From Gordonia hongkongensis (GTDB taxonomy: Bacteria; Actinomycetota; Actinomycetes; Mycobacteriales; Mycobacteriaceae): DNA of 64,000 nt. Positions 9,610 to 18,493 of the stretch are shown piece after piece. The stretch's first letter is position 1, and every line of letters begins with the position of its first letter. The position numbers were made by a program, and so were the translations under genes. The notes under the pieces are model-generated. The model saw only the letters and a program-made list of their open reading frames with translations. It searched no databases and was not told the DNA's origin. The stretch is from NCBI RefSeq assembly GCF_023078355.1, contig NZ_CP095552.1, positions 2,232,001 through 2,296,000 of the forward strand, in the 5' to 3' direction.

Positions 9610-10488
9610 TCAGAACGTCGCCAGCGCCGGGAGCACGAACCCGGCCTCGTGATCGATCTTCAGGGTCGCGATCTCGTCGGCGCGGGTGACCCCGCGGTTC
9701 ACGATGATCAGCGGCTTGCCGGCGCGGTGCGCGCGCCGCGCGAATCGCAGACCGGACATGACGGTGAGCGACGACCCGACGACCATCAGTGCGTCGGCAT
9801 CGTCGACCACCGAATAGGACTCGTCCACAACGTCTTTCGTGACCGTCTCGCCGAAGTAGACGATGTCGGGCTTCAGGATGCCGCCGCAGTTCGGGCAGTC
9901 GATCATCACGAAGTCGGACGTGTCGGACAGGGTGGCGTCGGCGTCCGGGGCGACCTCGATGGCACCGCGGCCGTTGACCCGGCGCGCGAACTCGGTGTTG
10001 ATCTCCTCGAGCTGCTCGGCGAGCCGGTGACGGGAGATACGCCAGTCGCAGTTCAGGCAGCGGACACGGCCGTAGCATCCGTGGAGTTCGATGACCCCGC
10101 GGGTGCCGGCCTTGGTGTGCAGCATGTCGACGTTCTGGGTGAGCACCCGCGACATCCACCCGCGCTGCTGGAGTTCGGTGAGCGCCAGGTGGGCTCGGTT
10201 GGGGATCGCGGCGTCCATGTGCCGCCAGCCGAGGTGGTTGCGCGCCCAGTAGTGGCGTCGGAAGTCCGCCGACGACAGGAACATCTCGAGGGTCATCGGC
10301 GTCCGCGGCGGGGAGCCGGGACTCCGGTAGTCGGGGATGCCGGAGTCGGTGGAGATGCCGGCGCCGGTCAGAACCGCGAAACGGCGTCCGGCGAGGATGT
10401 CGGCGGCCAGTGCGATCCGGTCCGCGACGTCATCGTCGAGGGGGGTGTGTTCGGCCGGGGCGGAGCCGAGCTGGAGACGAGTACGCAC
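9610..10488 (-). CDS. NAD-dependent protein deacylase, Sir2 family
   Basis: Sirtuins remove acyl groups from lysine using NAD. The 292-residue protein has the NAD-binding TGAGISTDSGIPDYR (about 41-55), TQNVDMLH (about 117-124), the catalytic ELHG His, two zinc CxxC pairs (CLNC and CPNC) with an unusually long acidic insert between them, VVGSSLTV, and IIVNRG near the end. It follows ectC on the same strand. Its GTG start at 10488 lies inside one arm of a perfect hairpin, so the true start may be internal or translation may depend on that structure. Its stop lies 7 bases from the proB stop (convergent). Substrate unknown. Confidence 0.88.
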   Translation of the reverse strand: MRTRLQLGSAPAEHTPLDDDVADRIALAADILAGRRFAVLTGAGISTDSGIPDYRSPGSPPRTPMTLEMFLSSADFRRHYWARNHLGWRHMDAAIPNRAHLALTELQQRGWMSRVLTQNVDMLHTKAGTRGVIELHGCYGRVRCLNCDWRISRHRLAEQLEEINTEFARRVNGRGAIEVAPDADATLSDTSDFVMIDCPNCGGILKPDIVYFGETVTKDVVDESYSVVDDADALMVVGSSLTVMSGLRFARRAHRAGKPLIIVNRGVTRADEIATLKIDHEAGFVLPALATF

Positions 10489-10515
10489 CCTGCCCAGGAT
10501 AGGCAGGGTGCGTAC
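10481..10515 (-). terminator. Perfect 14-bp hairpin between ectC and the sirtuin gene
   Basis: GTACGCACCCTGCC (10481-10494), a 7-base loop, and its exact reverse complement at 10502-10515. It begins 21 bases after the ectC stop (on the minus strand). There is no U tract, which is common for actinobacterial terminators. It also covers the predicted sirtuin start codon, so it could block initiation as well as end ect transcripts. Confidence 0.6.
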
Positions 10516-10536
10516 TGGAGGTGTCTGCGAGAGCCG

Positions 10537-10968
10537 TCAGGTGACGGGCGTCTCCGCGTGCTTGCCGGCCGGCTGCGGCACGGTCACCAGCGGATACACG
10601 CCGTTCTCGTCGTGGACTTCGGTGCCCACGACAGGCGGGTTGAACACGCACAGCATGCGCATCTCGGTGTCGGCGGTGACGGTGTGCCGCTCGTGGCCGT
10701 TCAGCAGGTACATCGTGCCCGGCGCGAGCGGATAGGTCTCGCCGGTCTCCCGGTCGAGGAGCGTGCCGGTGCCTTCGACGAGCCAGACGGCCTCGACATG
10801 GTTGGCGTAGTGGAACTCGTTGACCGAGCCCGCCTTGATCGTGGTCTCGTGGAACGAGAAGCCCACATTGTCGCCGCCGAGGATGATGCGCTTGGAGACC
10901 CAGTTGCCCTTGGGGTCGGCGACGTCGCGGTCGGTCCCGGTGATTTCTTCAGTGGTTCGGACGATCAT
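10537..10968 (-). CDS. ectC: L-ectoine synthase
   Basis: EctC cyclises N-gamma-acetyl-diaminobutyrate to the compatible solute ectoine. It has 143 residues of cupin fold: MIVRTTEEI start, [17 protein letters not shown] (metal/substrate region, about 52-68), [17 protein letters not shown] (about 79-95) and [20 protein letters not shown] (about 107-126). The ATG overlaps the ectB stop (ATGA). No ectD (hydroxylase) follows; the next feature is a hairpin and a sirtuin gene, so this cluster should yield ectoine and not hydroxyectoine unless ectD is elsewhere. Confidence 0.96.
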   Translation of the reverse strand: MIVRTTEEITGTDRDVADPKGNWVSKRIILGGDNVGFSFHETTIKAGSVNEFHYANHVEAVWLVEGTGTLLDRETGETYPLAPGTMYLLNGHERHTVTADTEMRMLCVFNPPVVGTEVHDENGVYPLVTVPQPAGKHAETPVT

Positions 10969-12236
10969 CCGATCACCTCCTTGACTGCATCGGACAGGAT
11001 GGACAGGCCGCGGTCGAGGTCCTCGCGCGAGATGGTCAGCGGCGGGAGCAGCTTCACCACCTCGTCGGACGGGCCCGACGTCTCGGCCAGGAGTCCCGCG
11101 CCGAAGGCCTGCGCGCAGACCTTGCCCGCGGCGGTATGGTCCTCGAACGCGAGTCCGCGCACCATGCCACGCCCACGGGTGGAGATGCCGTCGTAGCGGT
11201 TGCACAGGTCGGTGAAGACCTCGTGGATCCGCTCGCCCTTGGCATGGATGTCGCGGGTCAGTGCGTCGTCGGCCCAGTAGGTCTCGATCGCCTTGGCGGC
11301 GGTCACGAAGGCCGGGTTGTTCCCGCGGAAGGTGCCGTTGTGCTCGCCGGGGGTCCACACGTCGAGCTCGGGCTTGAACAGGGTCAGCGCGAACGGCAGC
11401 CCGTAGCCGCTGATCGACTTCGACAGGGTGACGATGTCGGGCTTGATGCCGGCTTCCTCGAACGAGAAGAACTCGCCGGTGCGGCCACAGCCCATCTGGA
11501 CATCGTCGACGATCAGCAGGATGTCGCGACGCTGGCACAGGTCGGAGAGGGCCCGCAGCCACTCGGCACGAGCGACGTTCACGCCGCCCTCGCCCTGGAC
11601 GGTCTCGACGATGACCGCGGCCGGGCGGTTCAGGCCGCTGCCGGAGTCGTCGAGCACACGCTCGAACCAGGCGAAGTCCTCCATGACGCCGCCGAAGTAG
11701 TTGTCGAAGGGCATGGGCGTCGCGTGGACGAGCGGGATACCGGCGCCGGCACGCTTCATCGAGTTACCGGTCACCGACAGCGATCCGAGCGTCATGCCGT
11801 GGAAGGCGTTGGTGAAGCTGATGATCGACTCGCGACCGGTCACCTTGCGCGCCAGCTTGAGTGCCGATTCGACGGCATTGGTACCCGTCGGGCCGGGGAA
11901 CTGGATCTTGTAGTCGAGTCCGCGCGGCTCGAGGATGTGGCTGGTGAACTTCTCGATGAAGTTCCCCTTGGCGACGGTCGCCATGTCGAGACCGTGGGTG
12001 ATGCCGTCGGACTCGATGTACTCCAGGAGGGCCTTCTTCAGGACCGGGTTGTTGTGGCCGTAGTTCAAGGACCCGGCGCCCGCGAAGAAGTCGAGGTATT
12101 CGCGGCCGTCCTGATCGGTGATGTAGGAGCCCTTGGCGGTGGTGAACACAGCCGGCCAGTTACGGCAGTAGCTGCGCACCTCGGATTCGTGGGCGGTGAA
12201 GACTGAATCGTCCATGTGGGTGTCGCGAAGTGGCAT
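10965..12236 (-). CDS. ectB: Diaminobutyrate-2-oxoglutarate aminotransferase
   Basis: EctB is a PLP-dependent class III aminotransferase that makes diaminobutyrate from aspartate semialdehyde, the first ectoine step. It has 423 residues, as usual. Visible: [32 protein letters not shown] (phosphate-binding turn), [37 protein letters not shown] (Asp binding the pyridine ring) and the PLP lysine in [11 protein letters not shown]. The ATG at 12236 has AGAAGGAAG upstream; the open frame continues above it but without support. It is coupled to ectC, and 229 bases with a terminator-like element separate it from ectA. Confidence 0.95.
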   Translation of the reverse strand: MPLRDTHMDDSVFTAHESEVRSYCRNWPAVFTTAKGSYITDQDGREYLDFFAGAGSLNYGHNNPVLKKALLEYIESDGITHGLDMATVAKGNFIEKFTSHILEPRGLDYKIQFPGPTGTNAVESALKLARKVTGRESIISFTNAFHGMTLGSLSVTGNSMKRAGAGIPLVHATPMPFDNYFGGVMEDFAWFERVLDDSGSGLNRPAAVIVETVQGEGGVNVARAEWLRALSDLCQRRDILLIVDDVQMGCGRTGEFFSFEEAGIKPDIVTLSKSISGYGLPFALTLFKPELDVWTPGEHNGTFRGNNPAFVTAAKAIETYWADDALTRDIHAKGERIHEVFTDLCNRYDGISTRGRGMVRGLAFEDHTAAGKVCAQAFGAGLLAETSGPSDEVVKLLPPLTISREDLDRGLSILSDAVKEVIG

Positions 12237-12390
12237 GTCGTGTGCTTCCTTCTGGTGTGACAACGTGGGGTTCATGTGCCCGGCTCGGGGTCGCGTCATC
12301 GCGATCGCCGGGTTCGGCTGAGCCCCACGGGCTGGGGTCGGCCTTTGGTCGGGATGTCATGCGGGACAACCGATTACGGGGTCGGAAAAA

Positions 12391-12424
12391 TAAAAACGCC
12401 GCGCGCGTGCCGCATCTGAGGCGT
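12391..12424 (-). terminator. Terminator-like hairpin and U tract between ectA and ectB
   Basis: On the minus strand GGCG-type hairpin options (GCGT/ACGC, or ACGCC with GGCGT, 12396-12424) are followed at once by TTTTTATTTTT (12386-12396). Such a T run is rare here. The stem is short (4-5 bp), so strength is uncertain. It would end or attenuate ectA transcripts before ectBC. Confidence 0.45.
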
Positions 12425-12465
12425 CGGCCCGGTGGTCCAAGACGACGATCGGAGTCGCGCCGGAC

Positions 12466-12993
12466 TCAGGGCTCGGGGATCTCCGGCTCGAGCATGTAGA
12501 GATCTTCCGGCTCGTGGGAGTCGGGGAATGTGTTCGCCGCGAACAGGTCTCGACGTTCGAAACGAAGTCTGCGGGCCTTGGCCACCGAGGCGAACAGGCG
12601 TTGGGACGGGACGTTGTCCGGGCTGATCGTCGTGTGCATGGCGACCATGCCCTGCCGGTTGACGCGGTCGAACAGCTCGTGCAGCATGGTCGCCGCGATG
12701 CCGTGTCCGCGCACCTCGTCGTCGACGGCGACCTGCCAGACCATCAGGGTGGAGGGGTCGCTCTGCCGCCGGTATCCGGTGACGAAACCGACTGCGCGGC
12801 CATCGACTTCGGCGACGATCGAGGTGGTGGCGAAATCGTGGCACCACAGCACATAGGAGTAGCTCGAGTTGACGTCGAGAACCTGTGAGTCCGAAGCGAT
12901 TTCCCAGAGGCGGATACCGTCGTCGACCGTGGGAACCCGGTAATCGACGGTGAGGGTTGTTGTCGGGGCCGTTCTTGTTTGGGAAGGGCTCAT
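12466..12993 (-). CDS. ectA: L-2,4-diaminobutyrate N-gamma-acetyltransferase
   Basis: EctA acetylates diaminobutyrate with acetyl-CoA, the second ectoine step. It is a GNAT protein of 175 residues from the ATG at 12993: substrate region LDVNSSYSYVLWCHDF (about 49-64), VGFVTGYRRQSDPSTLMVWQVAVD, and the acetyl-CoA loop EVRGHGIAATML. An in-frame ATG at 13032 would add 13 residues; neither start has a clear ribosome site, so a leaderless or near-leaderless mRNA is possible. The ectABC order is standard, but the ectA-ectB gap with a terminator-like element is not. Confidence 0.92.
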   Translation of the reverse strand: MSPSQTRTAPTTTLTVDYRVPTVDDGIRLWEIASDSQVLDVNSSYSYVLWCHDFATTSIVAEVDGRAVGFVTGYRRQSDPSTLMVWQVAVDDEVRGHGIAATMLHELFDRVNRQGMVAMHTTISPDNVPSQRLFASVAKARRLRFERRDLFAANTFPDSHEPEDLYMLEPEIPEP

Positions 12994-13157
12994 AACGCAA
13001 ACGACGTTAACAATGCGTGTCGTAGAAGTCATGTACCTGCGGAAATTGGTCCGCGGAACGCCTACCTTGTCCCTGTTCAGACACACAATGTGAAGCGGGT
13101 CACAAAGACGTGATTCCGGATTGGTTCGGCTGGCTTCCGGGGTTGCAGAATGGCCTC

Positions 13158-13709
13158 ATGACGAGGATCATCGCCGGCCGGTTGGGTGGGCGCCGACTGC
13201 GTGTTCCGGGCGAGGGCACCCGGCCCACCTCCGACCGGGTTCGCGAATCGGTGTTCAACATATTGGCCGCCCGATCCGATCTGGACGGACTCTGGGTCCT
13301 CGACTTGTACGCGGGTTCGGGGGCGCTGGGTCTCGAGGCGATCTCGCGTGGTGCCGCGGGGGCGACGTTCGTCGACTCCGGGCGCCGGGCCGCCGTCACG
13401 ATCGCCGCCAACGTGCGGGCCTGTGGGGTGGGCCCGCACGCCACCGTACATACGCGCACGGTGTCGGCCTACCTCGGCGGCGCCGCGGAACGGCGGTTCG
13501 GCCTCGTCTTCTCCGATCCGCCGTACGACCTCCGGGCCGACCGGATCACCGCGGACCTGGAGCTGCTGCGGTCGCACCTGGACGACGACGCGCTGATCGT
13601 CGTCGAACGCTCGACGCGGTCCACCGGCGAGATCTGGCCATCCGAGTACGAGGTGGTCGTCGACAAGTCCTATGGCGACACCCGGGTGGAGATCGCCCGC
13701 CTGGTCTGA
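13158..13709 (+). CDS. rsmD: 16S rRNA (guanine966-N2)-methyltransferase RsmD
   Basis: RsmD methylates G966 of 16S rRNA. It has 183 residues from the ATG at 13158 (MTRIIAGRLGGRRL, the usual start); an in-frame GTG at 13110 would add 16 residues with no family match. The SAM-binding LDLYAGSGALGLEAISRGA (about 48-66) and the catalytic DPPY (about 120-123) are present. It lies 16 bases upstream of coaD, the usual rsmD-coaD pair. It is divergent from ectA. Confidence 0.93.
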   Translation: MTRIIAGRLGGRRLRVPGEGTRPTSDRVRESVFNILAARSDLDGLWVLDLYAGSGALGLEAISRGAAGATFVDSGRRAAVTIAANVRACGVGPHATVHTRTVSAYLGGAAERRFGLVFSDPPYDLRADRITADLELLRSHLDDDALIVVERSTRSTGEIWPSEYEVVVDKSYGDTRVEIARLV

Positions 13710-13725
13710 CCGGTAAGTTCGGGCC

Positions 13726-14214
13726 ATGACGACGGCAGTGTGTCCCGGTTCCTTCGATCCCTTCACCCTCGGCCACCGATACGTGGTGGAACGCGCCGCG
13801 GCGTGTTTCGACGAGGTCGTGATCACCGTGGTGGTCAACCCCAACAAGCGCGGCATGTTCGGTGTGGACGAGCGGATCGAACTCATCGAAGAGGACTGTG
13901 CGGACCTGGCGAACGTGCGGGTGGACCGATGGGAGGGCCTGCTCGTCGACTACCTGCGGCAGGAGTCCATCCACACCATCGTGAAGGGGCTGCGCTCTGC
14001 CGTCGACTTCGACTACGAGGTGCCGATGGCCCAGATGAACCGTGAGCTCGCCGATGTGGAGACGATCTTCCTGCTCACCGACCCACGATTCGCCCACGTC
14101 TCGAGCTCGCTGGTGAAGGAGGTGGCGAAGTTGGGGGGAGACGTGACGCCCTTCTTGTCCGCACATGTCCACAAGAGCCTGATGAGCCGGTTGTCCGGCG
14201 AGCTCTCGGCCTGA
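13726..14214 (+). CDS. coaD: Phosphopantetheine adenylyltransferase
   Basis: CoaD joins ATP and 4'-phosphopantetheine to give dephospho-CoA, the penultimate step of CoA synthesis. It has 162 residues, the family length. GSFDPFTLGH (about 8-17, with the TxGH nucleotidyltransferase signature), VVNPNKRGMF, RWEGLLVDYL, GLRSAVDFDYE and SSSLVKEVAKLGGDV are all as expected. It is the second gene of the rsmD-coaD unit. Confidence 0.97.
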   Translation: MTTAVCPGSFDPFTLGHRYVVERAAACFDEVVITVVVNPNKRGMFGVDERIELIEEDCADLANVRVDRWEGLLVDYLRQESIHTIVKGLRSAVDFDYEVPMAQMNRELADVETIFLLTDPRFAHVSSSLVKEVAKLGGDVTPFLSAHVHKSLMSRLSGELSA

Positions 14215-14269
14215 CCCATCGGTCGGGCGCGACACACCCCACGCGCTTCACGAGTCACAAGCGCAACAT

Positions 14270-14281
14270 TCGGCACAATAG
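14270..14281 (+). promoter_or_regulatory. Candidate -10 region upstream of sepIVA (GGCACAATAG core)
   Basis: CGGCACAATAGTC begins at 14271 with CACAAT at 14274-14279. The same GGCACAAT core precedes rpsP (31333) and rplS (35151), also before a highly expressed gene. It lies about 54 bases before the sepIVA GTG. The -35 box is unclear. Confidence 0.45.
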
Positions 14282-14332
14282 TCACAGAATCACCAACTGT
14301 TGCAACCAGGCAAGCGCCGGATTGGGGTGGCT

Positions 14333-15202
14333 GTGTACCGGGTATTTGAGGCTCTCGACGAGCTGGTCGCGATCGTCGAAGAGGCGCGGAGTGTGCCGAT
14401 GACCGCCGGGTGCGTCGTGCCGCGCGGAGACGTGCTGGAACTCCTCGACGACATCAAGGACTCCATCCCCGGCGAACTCGACGACGCGCAGGACGTCCTC
14501 GATCAGCGTGACACGCTGATCGGTGATGCCCGCGAGCACGCCGAGACGACAGTGTCCAAGGCGGATTCCGAGTCCGAGGCGGTCCTCGCGCACGCTCGCG
14601 CCGAGGCCGACCGGATCCTCTCCGAGGCGAAGGCGCAGGCCGACCGTATGGTCGACGAGGCGAGCGCGCACTCGGGCTCGCTGGTGGAGGACGCCGCCGA
14701 GGAGGCACACCGTCTGCAGACCAGCGCGGCGCGCGAATTCGAGGCCGTCACCGGCCGGGCGCGGGCCGAGGCGCAGCGCACCATCGACGCCGCCAACAAC
14801 TCCTACGACAAGTCGGTGGCCGACGGTATCGCCGAGCAGCAGCGCCTGGTCTCCGAGACCGAGGTCGTCGGTGCGGCGAAGTCCGAGGCCGAGCGGATCA
14901 TCGACGCCGCGCACGCCGAGGCCGACCGCCTGCGCGGTGACTGTGACGTCTACGTGGACGAGAAGCTCGCCCAGTTCGAGGAGATCCTGACCGGCACGCT
15001 GCGATCGGTGAACCGGGGTCGGCACCAGCTGCGGACCGGCGCCGGCATGCACGACTATGTCGAGTACCCCCGTGGTGTCGACGAGTCCGGGCGTGGCGAC
15101 GGTGCGCGTTCGCGCGAGTCCCGTGGCGACGATCCCCGCTCGCGCGAGACCTCGGCCCGCCACACCTACGACCGCGACCACGGTTCGCCGCTCGCGGTGT
15201 GA
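14333..15202 (+). CDS. sepIVA: DivIVA-like septation protein SepIVA
   Basis: SepIVA is a coiled-coil protein of Mycobacteriales that acts at the septum and growing pole. The N-terminus YRVFEALDELVAIVEEAR and MTAGCVVPRGDVLELLDDIKDSIPGELDDAQDVLD matches the family closely. Residues about 60-225 form one long Ala/Glu-rich coiled coil with recurrent HARAEADRI-type heptads, and LRSVNRGRHQLR follows. The C-terminal tail (about 240-289) is disordered, rich in Arg, Asp and Ser, and longer than I recall for the mycobacterial protein (about 245 residues). GTG at 14333 gives the standard start after GGGGTGG. Confidence 0.9.
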   Translation: MYRVFEALDELVAIVEEARSVPMTAGCVVPRGDVLELLDDIKDSIPGELDDAQDVLDQRDTLIGDAREHAETTVSKADSESEAVLAHARAEADRILSEAKAQADRMVDEASAHSGSLVEDAAEEAHRLQTSAAREFEAVTGRARAEAQRTIDAANNSYDKSVADGIAEQQRLVSETEVVGAAKSEAERIIDAAHAEADRLRGDCDVYVDEKLAQFEEILTGTLRSVNRGRHQLRTGAGMHDYVEYPRGVDESGRGDGARSRESRGDDPRSRETSARHTYDRDHGSPLAV

Positions 15203-15280
15203 CACGCTCGTCGACCGGGCTGTCCACACGCCGCCGGCGTCGGTCGATCATTCCCGGGTGCGAGCGTATGGTGGGCGTTT

Positions 15281-15928
15281 GTGGCTGATCATGCTGTGAC
15301 ATCAGAGCCGTCGCACGGTCCCGGTTCTACTCCCAGGCGCGAGCCCTTCGTGCTGGATGTGCGTTCGATGGGACGCCGCCCGGGCACGATGTCGGAGGTG
15401 CACCGTACTGTACGGACACCCGAACGGTTGGGCGTCGAGATGGTCGGGATCCCAGCGGATTCCGATGTCGACCTCGACCTCCGTCTGGAGGCGGTGTCCG
15501 AGGGAATCCTGGTGACCGGGACGGTGTGCGGTGAAACCGTCGGTCAGTGCTCACGCTGCCTCGAGCCGATCGACGGCACGGTGACGGTCTTCCTCACCGA
15601 GTTGTTCGCCTACCCGGACAGCGCGACCGAGCAGACCACCGACGCCGACGACATCCATCGCATCGCCGACGACCGTATCGACCTCGAACAGTCGATCATC
15701 GACGCCGTGGCACTCGAACTGCCGATGTCGCCCCTCTGTTCGTCGGACTGCGAGGGTCTGTGCCAGACCTGCGGGGTGCGTCTGGCCATCGCCGAACCGG
15801 GTCACTCCCACGAGGTCATCGACCCGCGCTGGGCCGGACTCGCCGACAAGTTCGCCGACCTCGGGAAGGACGATTCGCCGACGGACGGTGCCGCAACCGA
15901 CCCCGACCCGGAACGACATCGTGACTGA
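15281..15928 (+). CDS. DUF177 (YceD family) protein
   Basis: YceD-family proteins sit next to ribosomal or RNase III genes and are linked to large-subunit or 23S rRNA metabolism, without an established activity. This one has 215 residues: [15 protein letters not shown] near the start, then a Cys-bearing C-terminal half (CSRCLEP about 88-94; [13 protein letters not shown] about 150-162) that could bind a metal. The start at GTG 15281 is provisional; a GTG 15 bases later is possible. It overlaps rnc by 8 bases. rpmF does not follow; the pair with rnc matches mycobacteria. Confidence 0.85.
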   Translation: MADHAVTSEPSHGPGSTPRREPFVLDVRSMGRRPGTMSEVHRTVRTPERLGVEMVGIPADSDVDLDLRLEAVSEGILVTGTVCGETVGQCSRCLEPIDGTVTVFLTELFAYPDSATEQTTDADDIHRIADDRIDLEQSIIDAVALELPMSPLCSSDCEGLCQTCGVRLAIAEPGHSHEVIDPRWAGLADKFADLGKDDSPTDGAATDPDPERHRD

Positions 15929-16646
15929 GGCCGTGCGTGCGGACGGTCCGCGTGCGGCCCTGCTCGACGCGCTGGACACCGACATTCCCGACGACCTGCT
16001 GACGCTGGCACTGACCCATCGTTCCTACGCGTATGAACACGGCGGTCTGCCGACCAACGAACGTCTGGAGTTCCTCGGGGACTCGGTGCTCGGTGTCGTC
16101 ATCACCCAGCGTCTCTACCTGCGTTATCCCGATCGACCCGAGGGCGAGCTGGCGAAGATCCGGGCCAGCGTCGTCAACATGCATGCGCTCGCCGACGTCG
16201 CGCGTGGCCTCGGGGACGAGGGCGGTCTGGGCAAGTACCTGTTCCTCGGCCGCGGCGAGGAGATGACCGGCGGGCGCGACAAGGACTCGATCCTGGCCGA
16301 TGGTCTGGAGTCGCTGTTCGGCGCGGTCTTCCTCAGTCACGGACTCGAGACCTCGCAGCGCGTCATCCTGCGTCTGTTCGACGAGCGCCTCGAACGTGCC
16401 GGCAACCTCGGCGCGGGGCTGGACTGGAAGACGTCGCTGCAGGAGCTGAGTTCGGAGCGCGGGTTCGGTCCGCCGCAGTATCAGATCAGCGCGACCGGTC
16501 CCGACCACAACAAGGAGTTCACCGCGACCGCGCTGGTCGCCGGCGAGAGCCTCGGCGAGGGTGTCGGCCGGACCAAGAAGGAAGCGGAGCAGCAGGCCGC
16601 CGCACACGCCTGGAAAGTGCTGACCGAGCGCGCGTCAGCGTCGTGA
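15921..16646 (+). CDS. rnc: Ribonuclease III
   Basis: RNase III cuts double-stranded RNA in rRNA precursors and mRNAs. It has 241 residues from the GTG at 15921 ([10 protein letters not shown]), within the family range. The signature [15 protein letters not shown] (about 44-58), the second catalytic acidic patch ([20 protein letters not shown]) and a C-terminal dsRBD (about 164-235, ending [21 protein letters not shown]) are intact. The start overlaps the DUF177 stop, so coupling is likely. mutM follows 33 bases later. Confidence 0.95.
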   Translation: MTEAVRADGPRAALLDALDTDIPDDLLTLALTHRSYAYEHGGLPTNERLEFLGDSVLGVVITQRLYLRYPDRPEGELAKIRASVVNMHALADVARGLGDEGGLGKYLFLGRGEEMTGGRDKDSILADGLESLFGAVFLSHGLETSQRVILRLFDERLERAGNLGAGLDWKTSLQELSSERGFGPPQYQISATGPDHNKEFTATALVAGESLGEGVGRTKKEAEQQAAAHAWKVLTERASAS

Positions 16647-16679
16647 ACCCTTCTCTCAACCGGCTTTTCGCGATCCGTC

Positions 16680-17591
16680 ATGCCTGAACTCCCCGAGGTC
16701 GAGACCGTTCGCATCGGTCTCGAGACCCATCTCGTCGGTCGGGCGGTGGCCTCGACCGAGGTTCTTCATCCGCGCGCGGTCCGTCGTCACGCCGGCGGTG
16801 AGCCGGATCTGATCGGTCGGCTCGCCGGCAAGCAGGTGACCGGCGTCCGGCGCCGCGGCAAGTACCTGTGGATCGATGTCGCCGACTCCGCCGACCGTGC
16901 GGCGCTCGTCGTCCACCTCGGGATGAGTGGCCAGATGCTGATCGCCCGGACCGGAACCCCCGACCACACGCACCTGCGTATCCGCGCGGTCCTCGACGAC
17001 GAGAACGAACTCCGCTTCGTCGATCAGCGGACCTTCGGGGGTTGGCATCTCGACGACTACACACCCGATGTGTATGCGCCCTCGGGGAGTACGGACACGA
17101 CCGACCCGTCGCCCGCCGACATCCCGGTCTCGGTGGCGCACATCGCGACCGATCCGTTCGACCCGGACTTCGACCCCGTCCGCGTGGTGGATCGCATGCG
17201 CGCCAAGCACTCCGAGATCAAACGGGTCCTCCTGGATCAGACGGTGATCTCCGGCGTCGGCAACATCTACGCCGACGAAGCGCTGTGGCGCGCACGTCTG
17301 CACGGCTCGCGGATCGCCGAGACGATCAGTCGCAAGAAACTGCGCGAACTCATCGATGCCGTCACCGACGTGATGGCGGATGCGCTGAAGGTCGGCGGTA
17401 CCTCGTTCGACGCGCTCTACGTGAACGTCAACGGACAGTCCGGCTACTTCGAGCGGTCCCTGAACGCCTACGGGCGGGCGGGGGAGCCGTGTCGCCGATG
17501 CGGCGCGATCATGCGCCGCGAGCAGTTCATGAACCGTGGCTCGTTCTCGTGTCCGCGGTGCCAACGGCCGCCGAAGGCGAACCCGGGCTGA
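16680..17591 (+). CDS. mutM: Formamidopyrimidine-DNA glycosylase
   Basis: MutM (Fpg) removes 8-oxoguanine and formamidopyrimidines. The N-terminal catalytic PELPEVETV (Pro2/Glu3 after Met removal), the RRGKYLW lysine, the H2TH helix region ([22 protein letters not shown]) and the C-terminal zinc finger ([11 protein letters not shown] ... CPRCQ) are all present. At 303 residues it is slightly longer than E. coli Fpg because of an acidic, Thr/Ser/Pro-rich insert near 130-145. It stands in the rnc-mutM-smc order usual for this clade. Confidence 0.95.
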   Translation: MPELPEVETVRIGLETHLVGRAVASTEVLHPRAVRRHAGGEPDLIGRLAGKQVTGVRRRGKYLWIDVADSADRAALVVHLGMSGQMLIARTGTPDHTHLRIRAVLDDENELRFVDQRTFGGWHLDDYTPDVYAPSGSTDTTDPSPADIPVSVAHIATDPFDPDFDPVRVVDRMRAKHSEIKRVLLDQTVISGVGNIYADEALWRARLHGSRIAETISRKKLRELIDAVTDVMADALKVGGTSFDALYVNVNGQSGYFERSLNAYGRAGEPCRRCGAIMRREQFMNRGSFSCPRCQRPPKANPG

Positions 17592-17696
17592 CGCGCAGGC
17601 GGAGCCGCGCTGGGAACAATCGACGTGCCGGGGCTCTTACTATTGGTCGCGATGCCGGCGGCGCCGGCCGACAACATCTTGAGAGGACCCGCCTCG

Positions 17697-18155
17697 ATGA
17701 CCACCGAAGCAACTGCCCCCGCCTCCGGGGTTCCCGCCGACCAGGCCCACACCGATCTGTGGGTCGAGCGAACCGGCACGCGCCGGTACACCGGTCGCAG
17801 CTCGCGCGGCGCGGAGGTGCTGATCGGCTCGCAGGACGTCGAGGGCGTCTTCACCCCGGGTGAACTTCTCAAGATCGCGCTGGCCGCCTGCACCGGCATG
17901 TCGTCGGACCGGCCGCTGGCGCGACGCCTCGGTGACGACTACGACGCGACGATCCGCGTCAGCGGCGACGCCGACCGCGAGAACGAGGTGTACCCGCGCA
18001 TCGAGGAGATCCTCGAGATCGACCTGTCCGAACTCGAGCCCGACGCCGCGGCCCGGTTGCTCGTCGTCGTCGAACGCGCCATCGACGCGGTGTGCACGGT
18101 CGGGCGCACGGTGAAGGCCGGCGCCGAGGTGGATCTGCGGATCGAGACGGAGTGA
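17697..18155 (+). CDS. OsmC family protein
   Basis: OsmC/Ohr proteins are small thiol peroxidase-type or hydroperoxide-resistance proteins. This one has 152 residues from ATG 17697, which follows TTGAGAGGAC. The conserved first Cys lies in [18 protein letters not shown] (about 67), and a second sits in [14 protein letters not shown] (about 133), in the usual positions for the family. It is the mycobacterial neighbour of acyP and smc. Upstream in-frame sequence to 17625 is not supported. Oxidant specificity cannot be read from the sequence. Confidence 0.85.
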   Translation: MTTEATAPASGVPADQAHTDLWVERTGTRRYTGRSSRGAEVLIGSQDVEGVFTPGELLKIALAACTGMSSDRPLARRLGDDYDATIRVSGDADRENEVYPRIEEILEIDLSELEPDAAARLLVVVERAIDAVCTVGRTVKAGAEVDLRIETE

Positions 18156-18159
18156 CCGC

Positions 18160-18450
18160 ATGAGCGAGGACGGCACCGACCGCGTCCGGCTCACCGCGCA
18201 CGTCCACGGGCACGTGCAGGGCGTGGGCTTCCGCTGGTGGACCAGAGCGCGTGCTCTCGAACTCGGGCTCGTCGGCTACGCGTCGAACCAGGCCGACGGC
18301 CGGGTGCTGGTCGTTGCCGAGGGGCCACGGGACAAGGCCCTCGCCCTGCTCGACGCGCTGCGGTCGGGAACCACGCCCGGACAGGTGGACCTGGTGGTCG
18401 AGCGTGTGGATGAACCGCGCGGGGACCTCGACGGCTTCGTCGAACGGTGA
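18160..18450 (+). CDS. acyP: Acylphosphatase
   Basis: This small enzyme hydrolyses acyl phosphates. It has 96 residues with the family signature [23 protein letters not shown] in positions about 12-34, including the active-site Arg, and [17 protein letters not shown] (catalytic Asn at about 44). It starts 4 bases after the OsmC stop and lies 43 bases ahead of smc, as in mycobacteria. Confidence 0.94.
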   Translation: MSEDGTDRVRLTAHVHGHVQGVGFRWWTRARALELGLVGYASNQADGRVLVVAEGPRDKALALLDALRSGTTPGQVDLVVERVDEPRGDLDGFVER

Positions 18451-18493
18451 GGAGAGCCGAAACACGTCGCGATGGTGAGTAGTCTGTACCGTC

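Noticed and set aside
9599..9613. CTGACC-aga-GGTCAG hairpin spanning the proB and sirtuin stops
   Set aside because: Only 6 bp with a 3-base loop and no U tract; too weak to call a terminator.
9145..11196. A 683-codon plus-strand frame across proB, the sirtuin gene and ectBC
   Set aside because: It is antisense to three genes with clear motifs, has no ribosome site and gives low-complexity protein.
15281..16646. Missing rpmF (L32) between the DUF177 gene and rnc
   Set aside because: In many bacteria rpmF follows the DUF177 gene, but in mycobacteria the DUF177-rnc pair is direct, so its absence here is normal.
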